From: Ceratotherium simum simum
Lineage: Eukaryota > Chordata > Mammalia > Perissodactyla > Rhinocerotidae
Assembly: GCF_000283155.1 (NCBI RefSeq)
Contig: NW_004454197.1
Span: 12,812,315 to 12,876,314 of the forward strand
DNA: 64,000 nucleotides
Direction of reading: 5' to 3'
A program made the translations under genes and the position numbers. The notes under the pieces were generated by a model. That model did not search any database. It was given only the letters and a program-made list of their open reading frames with translations, and had not been told where the DNA came from. Below, piece by piece: positions 47,321 to 60,230 of this stretch (positions within the stretch are counted from its first letter, which is position 1; every line of letters begins with the position of its first letter).

Positions 47321-48480
47321 AAATCAAACCAAAGAAATGCCATTTTTGACCAATGTAGTTAGGAAGAGTTTAGAAGTGTAACAGGCTGCAGTATTGGGGA
47401 GGGTGTGAGCAAGGGACTTTCTCCGTGTGAAACGCCCCTTCTGCTCTGCAGGGATTTGTAGCACCCAGGTCCTTGGCCTCCGTGGTGTCCCTTGGTTTCT
47501 TTTCCAGCTCTGTTTTCTTTCCTCTCTGTCTCCTTGAGACTCTCGTTCTATTCCCGAGACCAGGTCTTTGCTCAAGATGTTCCACCAAACCAAACCAAAT
47601 CATGTCTCCTCTTTCCAGCTCTGCCGTCTGCCTCAGTCCTGTGCAGGCGCCCACCGACCCCACCCCCACGTGCATTCTCTGTGCACCAGGCTCCTCCAGG
47701 CCTCCGTCTGCACAAGGCCCGGATGCCCAAGTGTCCCAGCAGAGACGGTGCCTCTTCATCTCCCCATCACAGCACAGATGCCACATCATCTGTCCTAGGC
47801 TCCCAGCCCGCCTCATTCAATTCTTTCCTTGGCAGATTTTCTATAAACAGAAAGCAACTCCTAAGTTGGGATTCACCTCTTCCCCCCAATAGAGAAATCA
47901 CCTATTTGGTCCATTTTATCCTGGCAGACAACAACAACGAACAGAGGCAAACCATGGACAAATTTACTGCTTTAGCTTGCAAAGGCTCAAGTGAAGATTT
48001 GGTTCTGCTCTGTCTGCGAGCCTGCCACCTATCCCAGTTCCAGAAGGCAGGCTGCTTCAAAGGCTATCACAGGGCAGAGCCCAGGCTGGAGACAATGAGG
48101 GTGACCACCTTGAAAAGGACGTGTGCTGAGCCTTCCCGAGGATGTAGACCTGAGCTACACATGCAGAGCTGGTATGGCAAAGCCTGCTGATCTTGCTACT
48201 TTATTTTAGAAGTTTGACAGTGGAGTGGGAATAGGGGAGCAAAATGTTCCTGTTAGGGTCCAGGAAATGAGAGACAGCCTCTGTCATTTTCCCTTTCAGA
48301 AAGGGTTCTAGAATTTTACCTGTGGTCTTTTGTGACATTGCCACCAGGTGGAATGGTGTGTAGAAGATAAAGGCATTTCACCATCCTATTCCTCATTTCA
48401 TCGGCTCTGAGCTCCAAGGAAGATCCATCATTTCGTTACCAACAGAAAAGGGCGCCATTACCAGAAGTGCCAAGACAACT
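47321..48480. other. WDFY4: Intron, no exon recognised
   Basis: GC-rich in its first half. The longest open frame of the window (47,492-48,190, plus strand, 232 codons) lies here but has low-complexity Ser/Pro/Leu composition and no family resemblance; I treat it as chance. Confidence 0.5.
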
Positions 48481-48665
48481 AACCAAAGGTGAGTTCTATT
48501 CACAAAACAATTGTTTTACATCATATTAATCTGAGAGCAATTACAGGACTCTTGGAATGGTCTATGTGAATTTTGTAAATATCTCGTAATTAAAGCATTT
48601 CTTTAAGAGTTGATAAATTGCATTGTTCCATCGTTATAGCGTAAATTTTAGATTAAACAAGGTGC
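48480..48665. promoter_or_regulatory. AT-rich unique block, possible conserved non-coding element
   Basis: caaaacaattgttttacatc (a palindromic ACAATTGT/SOX-like core), then tctcgtaattaaagcatttc and gttgataaattgcattgttc. Not repeat-like, no coding frame. The role is inference. Confidence 0.35.
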
Positions 48666-48704
48666 CAGAGATGGCTCTTAGCTTTCCAAAGCCCTCCTGA
48701 GGTC

Positions 48705-48905
48705 TGGGGGAGGCAGCGTGGGAAAGAGCACTGGCTTTGGAGTCAACAGAACCTGGGTCCAAATCCTGCCCCCACCATTTGACTGGTCTGAACTGCTGTT
48801 ACCTCCTCCTTCAAACATGGCTGACCACATCTGTCACACAGGAGTACTGTGGGGGCAAGTGTGATCATAGACCTAGAAAAGGCTAGCACAGGTGTGGGCA
48901 CAGGG
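48705..48905 (+). repeat. MIR SINE
   Basis: gagcactggctttggagtca, acagaacctgggtccaaatc: the tRNA-derived 5' part of MIR, with the later part more diverged. Confidence 0.75.
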
Positions 48906-50980
48906 CTTCCTTGATGGGCATAGTTCTGGTGAATGTTGACGCTGTTCCAGATCAGGGTCAATTCTCTTCTACTCTGAGAGGAAGAAGAATGTGGTGCGAG
49001 AGTGAAGATTTGCTTCTGGTCAAGACCTGCCTGGTCTGCCAACACCTTTCTGTATGATCTTAAAATAACTGTGCCACCCCTGAATCAGATCACCTGCTCT
49101 GTCAACCCATCAGTCAACAACTGTGAGGAGCTCCTCAGGGTTTGCTGTGGAGTCTATAGGGCCAGAGTCAAGATCCTCAGGCAGCCTGGGATGGAGTTGA
49201 GAGAACGGAAGAACTCAAAGTCAGTGAGGACTAGGGAGGTCACTCTGCCTAACCTGAGGGTGGCCTAGCACGGTGGGCTCACAGAGGACATCTCATCAAC
49301 CCCACACCCACCCCAAGACAAGACTCCTCTGGATGACTTCCAAAGATGGGAACACTATCTTCAGTCAGAACTTTGTGGGTGGTCAACAGCTAGACTGGCT
49401 TCAAATTCTTTCCTATTTTGAGGCGTGACTTTTATCCATGCCCCTTCATTTTTAGTCAAATCTATGTCCTTCAACCCCTAGAAGTGCTTTAGAAGCTCGA
49501 GTGCTGCTGTCTGGTGGCCTTGGGCCTTCCCTACTCCAGAACATCAGTGCCCATGGTTTGCCTCATCATCCTGCCTGACCCCTCCTGATTAACACTTCCA
49601 CTCTACCCTGAGCCTGGCTCTCAGAGTCAGCCAGAGACACAGCCCAGGAACTCACATCTTCCCTAGAGAGGCTGGCAGAGCAGCCTGAGGGGGCCTTCAG
49701 AAGGTGGGTTAGCCCAGGCCAAAGGGTCTCTGCCAAGGATTCCTCGTCTGGCTGGAGGCTGGACCCTCTCAGCCCAGGGAGGGATGGTCTCTGCCCATCC
49801 TCACCTCTGGGACTAGGGGGCCAAGGGTAGTCCTTAGGCACCCAGAAAATAGCCTGGCAGACATCCAAGGAGGGCCCACAGGAAAACCAGGGCTCCTGAG
49901 CTAAAGTGAACACATTTCAAAATCCTGCTGCCTCTCCAAATTCTCCTGTGTGTTTCCTATTTACAAAACAGTTATGAGGACATGGTGAAATGCGTTAATG
50001 AGTGACTGAGAGGCGTCAGGAAAACACAAACCACAATGAGAAGAAAGTTCACTCATCCTGGCCAACTGGAAGTGCGTGTCTGCCAGTGGGTTTGGGCCGC
50101 GTCCCAGCACAGGGCAAGCGTTTGCTGGAGTCTTGCCCAGCCTTTCACTGGGTGAAGCTCCAGGATAGGGAGCACATGTGCTGAATGGTACCGGGGCAGG
50201 GGGCGGGGGTTTGGCAGTGTGGGGCATGAGCAGAGTTTTCCATGAGAAGCCAAGAAACTCGTAACAGAAACACACTCCCCTCTCTTTTTTTCCTCCTCAG
50301 AAGCAAATTTGGGTTAGCCTAGTTTTCAGATCTAGGTTACAGGTCAATAGAAATACATGAAGAGACAGATGTTCTTGCAAACCAGAGATTCCCCCTGTAT
50401 TAACAGGATATCGACACTTTCTATTATAACTTCTTGACTTTCTTCATTTCTCTAACATGTAGAAATCTTGCATACAGTTCTAGACCTAATAACAACAATG
50501 TTGAATGCATTACAGATTGCAAAGACTTTCTGCCTGTTGTCTACTTTTCACAAAGACTCAATGAAATAGCCATTATCTTCATTTACAGAGGAGGAAATGG
50601 AAGCGTGGGTTGAGGGAGTGGCATGCAGAGTGGGGAAGTTCGTGCTGGCTTGCTGGAGCCACCCCAAGGCTGGGCGCAGAGCAGGTACCCACGAACGCCC
50701 CCCACTCCAGGCTGTGCAAAGCAGCTACAGGACCAAACCTTGACCCAGGGCCCTGACTCCGAACACAAGCTCTTGCCTCTGAAGGGGAAAAGAAAACAAA
50801 AGCACACAAAAAGAAACTACACAAATCTCTGTTCTGGCTGGATTAGAAGGCAGTTACCTGACAAACTAGTAATTTGTATATATTTGGAGTTAAGAAATGA
50901 GTGCTAGCAAAGATACCAAATTCTTAACTGCATCCCTATGCCATAAACAGGAAGCTGTAGATGAATTAAAAGTCTGGTTG
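48906..50980. other. WDFY4: Intron, no feature recognised
   Basis: No exon with acceptable phase and no clear repeat beyond a weak MIR near 50,530-50,600 (cactttcta.../ aggaggaaatggaagcgtgg). A candidate exon at 49,810-49,900 was examined and rejected. Confidence 0.4.
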
Positions 50981-50984
50981 GTTA

Positions 50985-51900
50985 TACAGCATGAAGTTAC
51001 CTCCAGATGCTGAAACTCAGTGGCTTTAATTTTTATAATGTTTCATTTATCTGCATTTTAAAATGTATTTATCTTGTATATTTTCTTCTTTACAAATATT
51101 GATTTTATGTCTGCTTATCCATGTTTTATGATTTTCATGTTATTTTCTAATTTAAATTATGTATTTTTATGAATATTCTAATTAGAAATACACTAGTAGT
51201 AGGATTTCAGGTAATTTTTAATTTTCTACTTATCTTCATTTGCTAATTATTTTAAATCCATTTATTGTCTAAATTAAATGATCTATTTATTTTAGTTTTG
51301 GATTAAACATAACAGTGGTTGTGTTCATGTATTTAAAATTTTTATAGTTAACTATATTTCTAATTTAATGATTTATTATTATTATTATTATTTTGTGTGT
51401 CTGCGTGTGAGGAAGATCAGCCCTGAGCTAACATCCATGCCAATCCTCCTGCTTTTGCTGAGGAAGACCGGCTCTGAGCTAACATCTGTGCCCGTCTTCC
51501 TTCACTTTATATGGGATGCCGCCACAGCACGGTCTGATAAGTGGTGCATTGGTGCACGCCGGGGATCTGAACCCGGGCTGCCAGCAGTAGAGTGAGCGCA
51601 CTTAACCACTACACCATGGGGCTGGCCCTATAGTTTATTTTTTAATTTAAACTATTTCATTTTGCTTTTTTATACTTTCCAACATTTTTATTGCTTGGAC
51701 TAATTCTGCATTTCAAATTATTTATTTGTTAATTATTTTATTTATTTCCTAATTCTATCTGGGTAGCGTGGTTTAGAATATTTATATATTTTTATTTCTA
51801 TATATGCATTTTCTAATTTTTCTATGTTATTTTATTGTTTGCATAATTTTAACATTTAACTTTTTTGCCAATTTTCACAATTTCTAGGAATTTAATTTAA
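50985..51900. other. Very AT-rich intron segment
   Basis: About 900 bp dominated by ATTTA/TTTAAT words, interrupted by an ERE SINE at 51,371-51,627. It could act as a matrix attachment region; composition is the only evidence. Confidence 0.5.
51371..51627 (-). mobile_element. ERE-type tRNA-derived SINE
   Basis: (ATT)n tail, then tgaggaagatcagccctgag and the doubled agctaacatc motif, ending accactacaccatggggctg gccc. Inserted in the AT-rich block; no certain target duplication. Confidence 0.92.
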
Positions 51901-52270
51901 AGAAAAAAAAAACTGAACAGAAAGACTATAAATGCACAAATCTATTCATCACAGCCTTATTCACAACAGCACCAAATTGGAAACAACAGGAAAAGCAAAG
52001 TCCACCAGATTCAGTATTACACACTCATTCAAAATGCAGATTTTAGAAACTACAGCATTTAATGACATAATGTTAATTAAGAAAAACATGACTATATAAT
52101 TGTCTGATTTTTATGACCATTATAATCACTCTGATTTAATAGTGTAAAATGAATACAAAGAGAAAACTGCAAGAAGTAATTAAATCCAAATAAATAAACA
52201 GATAAAAGATAGCCCTCTCAAGATCCAAAAGCAGAAGGAAATATTTGGACAAATTACAAAAAAGTTGAAT
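51900..52270 (+). repeat. Old L1 3' fragment
   Basis: cacagccttattcacaacag, ccaaattggaaacaacagga and tttaatgacataatgtta: plus-oriented old L1. Confidence 0.6.
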
Positions 52271-52559
52271 GATGTTTCATGAGACTCAATTCTGTAGAAT
52301 TAAGACATTTGTCCCTTAAGAGGCAAACCTAGCTTTTTTCCCTTCCATTATCAATGTCTGCTTCTGGCGGTCGCCATGGAAAGTGGCTCTGTCCTGGTAC
52401 ATAATCCTCCCAGGCACACTGCTGGGGGAAGCCAGGAGTAAAGCCCGCTGGAGAATCCCAGAGGCCAGGCCGGGGCTCCCCTCCTCCCCATGGGGAGCAA
52501 GCCAGGCCTGCGGGAAGTGTGGATGTCCTGGAGACTCTTTCAGCCACTGAGTTGTTTCA

Positions 52560-52680
52560 CCTTGCAGGCTGGCGTCAAGATTATGCTAATTAACTCCAGG
52601 TCCCAGTCTCTTGTTGCCTGGTGACAAAGTTTCACAGCTGAGGAGAAGGAGCTGAGGCAAACAGGGTAAGTTTTTCTCTG
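52560..52680 (+). promoter_or_regulatory. Candidate regulatory cluster: octamer-like and X-box-like sites before a donor
   Basis: Within 90 bp: atgctaat (52,583-52,590, octamer-like), gttgcctggtgac (52,613-52,625, resembles an RFX X-box, GTTGCC plus a degenerate second half), then aaacagg|gtaagtttt, a strong plus-strand splice donor near 52,667. This could be an antisense first exon; no downstream coding exon was found in the window. Confidence 0.25.
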
Positions 52681-53389
52681 GTGGTGGCCCTGAGTTTATC
52701 AATTTACTTTAACTTTCCCCAACAACCGCTTGAAACTCTGCTTTTTTCTCTCCTCCCTTGAGTAAGCAACTTGGGAAATGCCAGTTCTCCTGGTGCACTT
52801 TACTTACAAACCCCAGACTCGGAGCTAATTCATTATTTAGGAGAGGAAGCAGCTGGCCCTGAGCCCCAGGCAGGAAAGGCACCTAGCTGGGGACCCAGCC
52901 AGGCGTTCTTGGGTGCCTGGGCCGTGGGTGAGCTTGGGAAGGTTGGTGTGCGAGTCTGCGGGGCTTTGGAGCATGCATTATTCTCTTTCCAAAGTCTGAG
53001 TCTCCTTGAGCACTATGCTGCTCCACAAGTGGGTGGAGACTGGTGTTTAAACTGCTTCTTCACCCAACCAGTTACCCCACTAAAGAAACTGCAAAGTGGA
53101 TCCCATTCACTCAGGAGGCTGGAGCCTTCCCTGTTCGGGTAACTTCAGCAGACCTCACTAGATTACTGCTAACTGTGGGGGGGTTTGGAGCACAATCTGT
53201 CTTTTGAGGAGTCTGGTGGCAAACCCTTTCCACAGGTTATCCTGAACACGGAACCCACTAATAAGTGCATAAGTCTAGGCTGGGTTGGACCTTGCAAGGA
53301 CAGACTCTTCATGGAACATGTGAGAAGGCACACTTCATGTCCCTATATCCATGACAGGTATAATGGGAAAAGGTAGGCATCCCTACTTT

Positions 53390-53535
53390 GAGTCTTGGTG
53401 ACCCTGGACAAGCTACTTGGCTTCTCTGAGCCTCAGTTGCCATATCTGTCCAGTGGAGATGAAAATCAGGTGGCTGTAAGAATTACATATAATGTCTGTA
53501 AAATGCCTGGCTAGAGTAGGTGGTCAGTATGATCC
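53390..53535 (+). repeat. MIR SINE
   Basis: cctggacaagctacttggct, tctctgagcctcagttgcca, tgtctgtaaaatgcctggct: well kept MIR. Confidence 0.8.
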
Positions 53536-54499
53536 ATACACACAGTCTGAAGGCAGGAACCTAATTTAAATGGGTTAAAAACTATGTAGTGGCATTGCTT
53601 TGCAAAGGGTCTAACACGCAGTAGGTTCTCAGTGCGTTTACAAACCGTATGGCTGTTATATGAACCAAGTACTGAGTACCAGCTCCCATGTGATGAAAGA
53701 TTAGGAAGTGTGTACAAAGTCACACACCTAGGAAGGGACAGAGCCATGACTGGTCTTCAAGCTGGGGTGACTCACATGCCTTCTGGGCTTGAGCCTCAGT
53801 CTGGAGGGGAGAAGGGTGGTGCAGAGACAGCCACCATCCACTCTGCAGAGCACCTGAGCCCCCATCTCTAGCGACCGATTTTTAGGGCCTAGTGTATGGT
53901 GGCTCCAGCTTCCTCTTGGGCTCCAAGGCTCTCCCACTGCTGCCCCACGCTCCTTGGTTGGCAATATTAACAAGAGGTGAGGATGACTTCATGCTCCTTC
54001 CCTCCACCCATCATCTGGGTGATGGGAGAGTCAAAGCTAGGTGATATTTTCTGGTCCCCAGTACCCCTAGAACACATGCAACTGAGCCACATCTCCCTCG
54101 AAATAGGCGTGATGGGCTACCCTGCTGCAAACCCATTGCCACTTCTTAGTTGTCAAGCTCTCTGCCAGTCTCACATAATAGAACTCAAGTCAACCCCCAG
54201 AGCTGGGTCTGAGAACACGTGTGCTTTCTTTTCAGTGAGGGATGAGCCTCAAGGATAGGGCTTGACTGGACTGGGATGTAAGTTTCCACAGAATCTAGCT
54301 CAGTTTACACTGTGTCTGGAAAACACGATGAGCTTGTCAGCCCAGAGATCCAAATTTATCACAGGCCTTTGTAAAGTCAAACTTACACAGAAAAGCCAAA
54401 CAGCAGTGAAGCCCACAGACAAGGGAGCCAAGCAGATGCTGGCTCTGCTTGACTAGCCTGTGACTCTGACAAGGGACGTGCTCTGGAGGCTCGTCCCTC

Positions 54500-54600
54500 C
54501 AGTGCTCTGGAGGCACTTTATCTGTAAAGTGGGCTGGATGGATTAAATGAGATAATGCACATGGCGAACTCAGACATAAAGGTAGCGCTCAATACAAAGA
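54500..54600 (+). repeat. MIR 3' fragment
   Basis: ggattaaatgagataatgca followed by tagcgctcaatacaaag. Confidence 0.6.
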
Positions 54601-54929
54601 GGGAAAGTATGTAGAAAACGCCCGGAAATCTCAGCCTGCTTCTGCATTTTCTCTTGGACTTACACCTGCAATCCAGAAGAGCGTCCACAGACTCTGCTCC
54701 GCCACGTATCCTGAGTATGTACACACCCAGTACACAATACCTTCCTGTCCTGCCTGCAGCCGGCCTGTCTTCATCTACTCGCCTCCCGAGCTCTGCTGAC
54801 TCCCCGTCTCTACCCAGCAGCCTGGGGAACGCTGCTAAACCTCCCCATGGCCACCTCGGGCAGGTGGGCACTGCACCTGCCGACTCCCGTCCTCCTCGTC
54901 TGCTCTCTCCTTGCTGTCCCTGTACCAGC

Positions 54930-55385
54930 CGCCCTTTCTCTTTCACCCCAAGCTCCCCCCGCTGTTAGGATTGTGCACTTGGTATGCCCTCGTCCTGGGG
55001 TGTTCTTCCTCAAATCCACCTGTGTGGCCTCTGCTTAGTGTTCAGATCTCTGCTCAAAGGTCACCTCAGAGAGGACTTTCCCAACCATCTCAGTCTAAAT
55101 TAGCCCCCCGCTGCCGCAGTATTCTCCTCCTGACCCTGGGCATTCCCCTTCACATCAGCAGGTTTTATTTTTTGCGAAGCATTTACACCAACTGAAATGA
55201 TCTTGGGTCTTTTTGCTTGTTTCGTTTTTATTGTTTGATTTGCTTTTTCCTAAAATAGGAGTTTCACAAGAAACACAACAATGTCTCTCTTGTTCACTGC
55301 GTATCTCCTGACCCGACTCTGACCTACAGAATGACTCAAATACAAATTGTTGAATAAATGAATGAATGAATGATTGAGCAAGTGA
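54930..55385 (-). repeat. L2 LINE 3' end
   Basis: Reverse L2 order: ctctgctcaaaggtcacctc, agagaggactttcccaacca, gtctctcttgttcactgcgt, ttgttgaataaatgaatgaa with the terminal TGAA repeat. Confidence 0.75.
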
Positions 55386-57022
55386 GTAGCTTGGGCTGTA
55401 GCAAGCTCTAGAAGTTAAAAGTGGACAAAAGTATAATCATATCTACAGGTTGATATTATCTTTCTTTTTCTTCTATTATTATTAACAATTTGTATTTAAA
55501 AGCTTGCAAAGACGTCATGCTTGGGAATCAGCAAAGATGGTTCCACAGGTCCTACATCTGGGATTAATGACCAGTGGGGAGTGTCCTGGGCTGCTACTCG
55601 GAGGGAAGTGATCGCTATGGCGCTGTCTGTGCGTCTGTCAGCCTTAGCTACCAACGCGAAGGCACTGACTGCAGGCGCTGGATTACCAGTCACTGAGTGC
55701 CCACTGCACACTAGTCACCACCTTATCTACTCTTCAGAAACACCTGCAATTTTCTAGCCCATTTTGCAGACCAGTAAACTGAGCTCATGATTAAAATCAG
55801 GTTGGCAGTGAAGGTGGATGGAGCCCAGTTCTGTTGCCCTCAAAGGCCCCGCAGCCCTGCTGCCCACGTGCCTGCCTTCTGTCGATGCTTGTCTACACAA
55901 CAGGAAAGGAACAGACCAAACAGCTGATAGATGGGCACGACCCCTATTTGGAAAATGCGAAGAGCTGCCTTGTCCTAAAGGAAGTGCTGCTGCCTTTATT
56001 GCCCTCGTCCCCACCATTCATAGCAACTATTTGCCCAAAGTTATCAGAAAAGGGGTCTCTCTTATTGGTGATAGTGTTGAATGCTTCAGTAACAACTTCA
56101 GGTAACCCTGATAAAGCCTTGAGGAGGAAAGGGAAATCTGAATTTAGGATATATTTCTACTGAAAATATTTTAGATTAGAAGGCACAGCATTTTTGAAAG
56201 ACAGGTGCCTTACACACAAGCAATGAGCCCAAAACCGTCATTTTGCACGCTTTAACCTGAAGCATCCCTTTAAAAATTAGACCATGGTCCTTCCAGTGCT
56301 TTTCACCTCTGGATGGAGAAAGTTTAGCCACTATTTAAATGAATATCCTCCCCCACATTGCACCATATTGCGGTGACCCACACATAAAAGGCTATGTGGT
56401 TTTTATATCACAGTGATCTGTGCTTGACTGAGGGTTTTCAGTGCGGTGGAGGGTTGTTGGCTCTGAGAGAATGTCTCTGGAGGGAAACAAGAACGGCTGC
56501 CCGAGGCTGCCTACCCTTCTCCCCCTCCACCACGCCTCTCAGTACAGCCAGGCTCACAGATGACGCAGGACAGCAGGGGGCTGCCTCAGACGGCTGGACT
56601 CTCCACCTCCTGCCTAACCCGTGTGGCTGCAGCTGGTGGGGATGCCTCTCAGGTGCTCCTCAACCCCCATCTGCAACTGCTTTCAGGCAAATCAGGGTTC
56701 TCAATGAACAACCGTCACCACTGCCGCCATCCCATCATCACAGCTCCCACTTACTAAGACCTCACACCCTGAGCTCTTTCTCCTCACATTGCCCCGTTTA
56801 CCTGAGCAAACTGAGACTCAGAGAGGGACTATAGCCGGTCCAAGGTTACACGTTAGGAGGAAGATGGAAGCCAGGGTGTGAGCCAGGCTTGTCCACCACA
56901 CCCCTCTGGCCCTCGACATACGTGGACATATGTGGTCCCTTCTTCTCTTTGTCCAGGGAATGTTTTCTCAGAGTTCCCTCTTTGACCCAAATATGCCCAA
57001 TATTTAAAAATCTCTCTCTTAC

Positions 57023-57050
57023 ATACACACACACACACACACACACACAC
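57023..57050 (+). repeat. (CA)n microsatellite
   Basis: Fourteen CA units, followed by the start of an old L1 piece. Confidence 0.95.
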
Positions 57051-57129
57051 TTATTTTAAACAGGGTGGCATGAGTGACTTCACAGAATTCATGAAATCAA
57101 AAAGGAAATGGAACTGTGTGTATATGTGT

Positions 57130-57620
57130 GAACATGTGTGTGGACGTGTGTTTGTAACTTCCTTTCCTGATTAGAAGTAGATTTCACATTATTGCAGAGA
57201 ATTTGGAAACTACATAGACATGTAAGAAAGAAAGTAAAAATAACCCAATACCATAATATCAGAGAGCATTCCTGCTAATATCTGGACATTCTTTCCTTTC
57301 ATCCGTTTTCTGTAGGTGTGAGTGTGTGCATGCTCATGAGAGCACTGGGGTCATATGTACGTAGAATTTTTGGATAACATTACATCTTAAAATGTTTCAT
57401 TACAGCATTTTTGGAAAACACGGTTTTTGTTTTGTTTTACTTACTGTTTAATATTTATTTAATTCTATGACTACGTAGTAATTATTTAATCAATTGTCCA
57501 TTGTTAGATATTTGGGTTGTGTCCATTTGTTTTTAATATTTTAAATGGCACTGCCATAAACATATTTATACAGAAAGTTTTGTTCTCATTCCCCAAAGAG
57601 AGATTCCTAGAAGTGACATG
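57130..57620 (-). repeat. Old L1 3' end, antisense
   Basis: tcaattgtccattgttagat, atttgggttgtgtccatttg, agagattcctagaagtgaca: reverse of the old L1 ORF2 end. Borders approximate. Confidence 0.55.
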
Positions 57621-58139
57621 CATGCTTCCCTGCTGGCTGGGGTCCCCGTCTCTCCCCAGGTCATTAGCCCCATCTCCTCAGGCCTCTTGCTTGAGCCCAC
57701 CCCTCTACCTTTGCTCTAGTCCATTTCTACTCCTGAAAGCTTTTTATTTCCCCTTGGCCTAATCTAATTAAAACGACCTCCTTGCGATATTACTAACCAT
57801 CTTCCCAACCTCCTAGCACACTTATTCTCACACCCAACGATTCCTCACACCATTATATGCATCTACCTGGGAAGCCTTCCTGTTGCCCAGGGTGCCCCAT
57901 CCAGGGCTGGGTACACACTCCGTGACCTATAAATATTTGGTGTGAAAGCGACAACAAGTTTCCCCCAGAGACCTCTCCCTTAAAAAATCTTCTGCATGTT
58001 CTAGAAACCCTTTCAAAGTAGATGGAAAAACAATGGGTCAAGTTGATTACAGAGCAGCTGATCACAAGCTGTGAAATCTGGGACAAAGCTTTCGTCCTAG
58101 ACCTTTTCTAGGGCACAGGAACCGGGACTGACCTTGTTA

Positions 58140-59240
58140 AGCACCTAGAATTCATTCATTCAACCAGTATTGACTGAAGGCCTACTGTGTGCCAGGCACC
58201 GGGACACCTCAGTGGACAAGACAGATGAAGAGCACTGAGCTTAGAATCTGGTCGGGGAGGAGAGTGAGGGATGATAAAAATAAGCATAACAAGCAAGTCC
58301 ATTATAAAATATATTTAGCTGATAGGTGTGATGGAAGAAAATACAGCTGAGGAAGGAGGAGCAGTGGGTGTTGGGGGGTTGGTTTGCATCATTAGTTGGT
58401 GGCTCAGGGTAGGCTGAATTGAGAAGGTCAAAATTCACCCAAAACTTTGAAGAAGGTGAACAGATCAGTCGAATAGATATCTGAGAGAAGAATCTTCTGG
58501 AAGAATGAAACAGTTGGAGCAAAGGCCATAAGGAGGAGCTTGCTGGGCATGTTAGAGGAACAGCCAGCCAGGCCTGGTGGCTGATGTGGAGTGAGCGTCA
58601 GGGGAGCAGTGGGGAGCCCCTCAGAGAGGCCGGGGGCAGGCTATGGGGGCCACCGGAAGGACTCCAGCCTTTACTTGGCTGACACAGGAGTCGCTGGAGG
58701 GCTGTAAGCCATGATGGGACTTGTTGTGATAGAAATTCTCTGGCTGCCGTGTTGAGAACAGACTGCAGAGGGACAAAGACAGACACAGGAAAACAAGGTG
58801 GGAGGCTATTGGGACGTTCCCACGACAAAAGGTAGCGACTCAGCCCAGGGTGGTATCTTGGCAGGTGGTGGGAAAGGGTGGGATTCTGGATATGTTTTGA
58901 GTGCAGAGTCAGCAGGATCTCCTGATGGATTGAACACAGAGTGTAAGAGGAACAAGGGTGTCGAGTGTGATGCCACAGTTCAGGGTCTGAACACTCACAA
59001 GATGCCACTGCTGTCAGCCCAGCTGGAGAAGGCCGTGGGTGGAGCGGGTTGACAGTGAGCTCAGTTTTGGACATGCTGAGCGAGGTGTCTTCATAGTACA
59101 AGCAGAAATATTAAGTAGGCAGCAAGATACATAAGTCTGGGATCGGGGCACAAGTGAGGGGAAGAAACAAAAGTTGGGGAGTCATTAGCGTATAAATGTA
59201 TTTAAAGCAATGAGACTAGGGGAGATGACCAAGTTATCAA
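58140..59240 (+). repeat. Ancient mammalian repeat, about 1.1 kb, family not named
   Basis: A long, ordered series of phrases that I recognise from a multi-copy mammalian fossil: actgtgtgccaggcaccggg, gtggaca agacagatgaag, ctctggctgccgtgttgaga, gggattctggatatgttttg, gagtcattagcgtataaatg, aagcaatgagactagg. All open frames in it are fragments of this repeat. Confidence 0.65.
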
Positions 59241-59716
59241 GTGTAGACCAGCAAGAAGGGTGTAGACAGAGAAGAGGAGCAGGTGGCTTGGCCTCCGCCC
59301 CCTGGGAGCACGTAGCAGAGGCAGCCTCTAACCCAGCCTGGTCAACTCCTTGCCATGTCTGGGCTATTTCCACCGGCCCCTGGTGCCCCACTCAGTGGGC
59401 TGGATGTATGGGGTCTGGCACATGGTGACTTCCTGGTGGACCCCAGACCCTGCCTGAGAGCACCCACTTCCCGGCAAGGTACCAGCCCAGTACAATCCTA
59501 TGGCTGGTGCCAGCCTCGGGGCTAGGCTTCCTCCTCTCTCAGGTAGACATGAGAGAGGCGAGGACACCCTGTCTGTGACCACCTTGGGGGAAGTGTAGGG
59601 ACTGGCCTTCTCTCCTCGGTTTGACATGTCCTGGGGATTTTCCTCACAACAGCTAGAGTATTATTTGAAAAGTAAGCCAGATCATGTCTGTCCTCTTTTT
59701 TTATTTTTAACTGTGC

Positions 59717-59883
59717 CTCTGGCCTTCCTTCTTTCCTTCCTCCCTCCTTCCCTCCTCTCCCCTTGCTTCCTTCTTTCCTTCTTTCCTCCCTTTCTTCTCT
59801 CCCTCCCTCCCTCTCTCCTCTCTCCTTCCTTCCACCTTCTTCCCTCCTTCTCCCCCTCCTCTTGCTGTCCCTCCCCTCCCCTG
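59717..59883 (+). repeat. CT-rich polypyrimidine tract
   Basis: About 165 bp almost purely C and T (cttccttcctccc units), directly before an antisense L2 3' end. Confidence 0.95.
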
Positions 59884-59889
59884 GGCTGC

Positions 59890-60230
59890 AGGGCCTTTCT
59901 GTCTGATGTTTCCTCTATCTGAAATACCCTCTCTATCTCCCTGAGCCCTCACTTCCTTCAGTCTCTGCTCAGATGTCTTCTCAAAGAGGCCCTGCCTGGA
60001 CACCCTCTCCAAAACAGCACATCTCCCTAACACCGCTCTCTACCTCTTTTGTCCCAATTCTTTCCCTTCCCAGCACTCATGGCCACCCTGCATTATATGT
60101 TTGTTTGCTCTTATTCATCTCCTCTTCTAGAATGTGAGCAAGGCCTTCATTTTATTTGCTACATAAAACAGTGCCATGTTCATAGTAGTTATCCAATACG
60201 TACTATTGATGAATGAATGAATTCAAAAGG
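59890..60230 (-). repeat. L2 LINE 3' end
   Basis: Reverse L2: cttccttcagtctctgctca, gatgtcttctcaaagaggcc, cttctagaatgtgagcaagg, then gatgaatgaatgaatt. One of the best preserved L2 copies here. Confidence 0.8.

Noticed and set aside
47492..48190. 232-codon plus-strand open frame, the longest in the window
   Set aside because: Ser/Pro/Leu-rich, no domain, no promoter or splice context, antisense in a WDFY4 intron; most likely chance.
49810..49900. Candidate WDFY4 exon with gtgagg donor on the minus strand
   Set aside because: In the phase needed to join the 43-nt exon it contains a TAG, its acceptor is weak, and the other frames have no family similarity.
53765..53800. 25-nt candidate exon with a good pyrimidine tract and gtgagt donor on the minus strand
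   Set aside because: The required phase gives a TGA; no conservation evidence.
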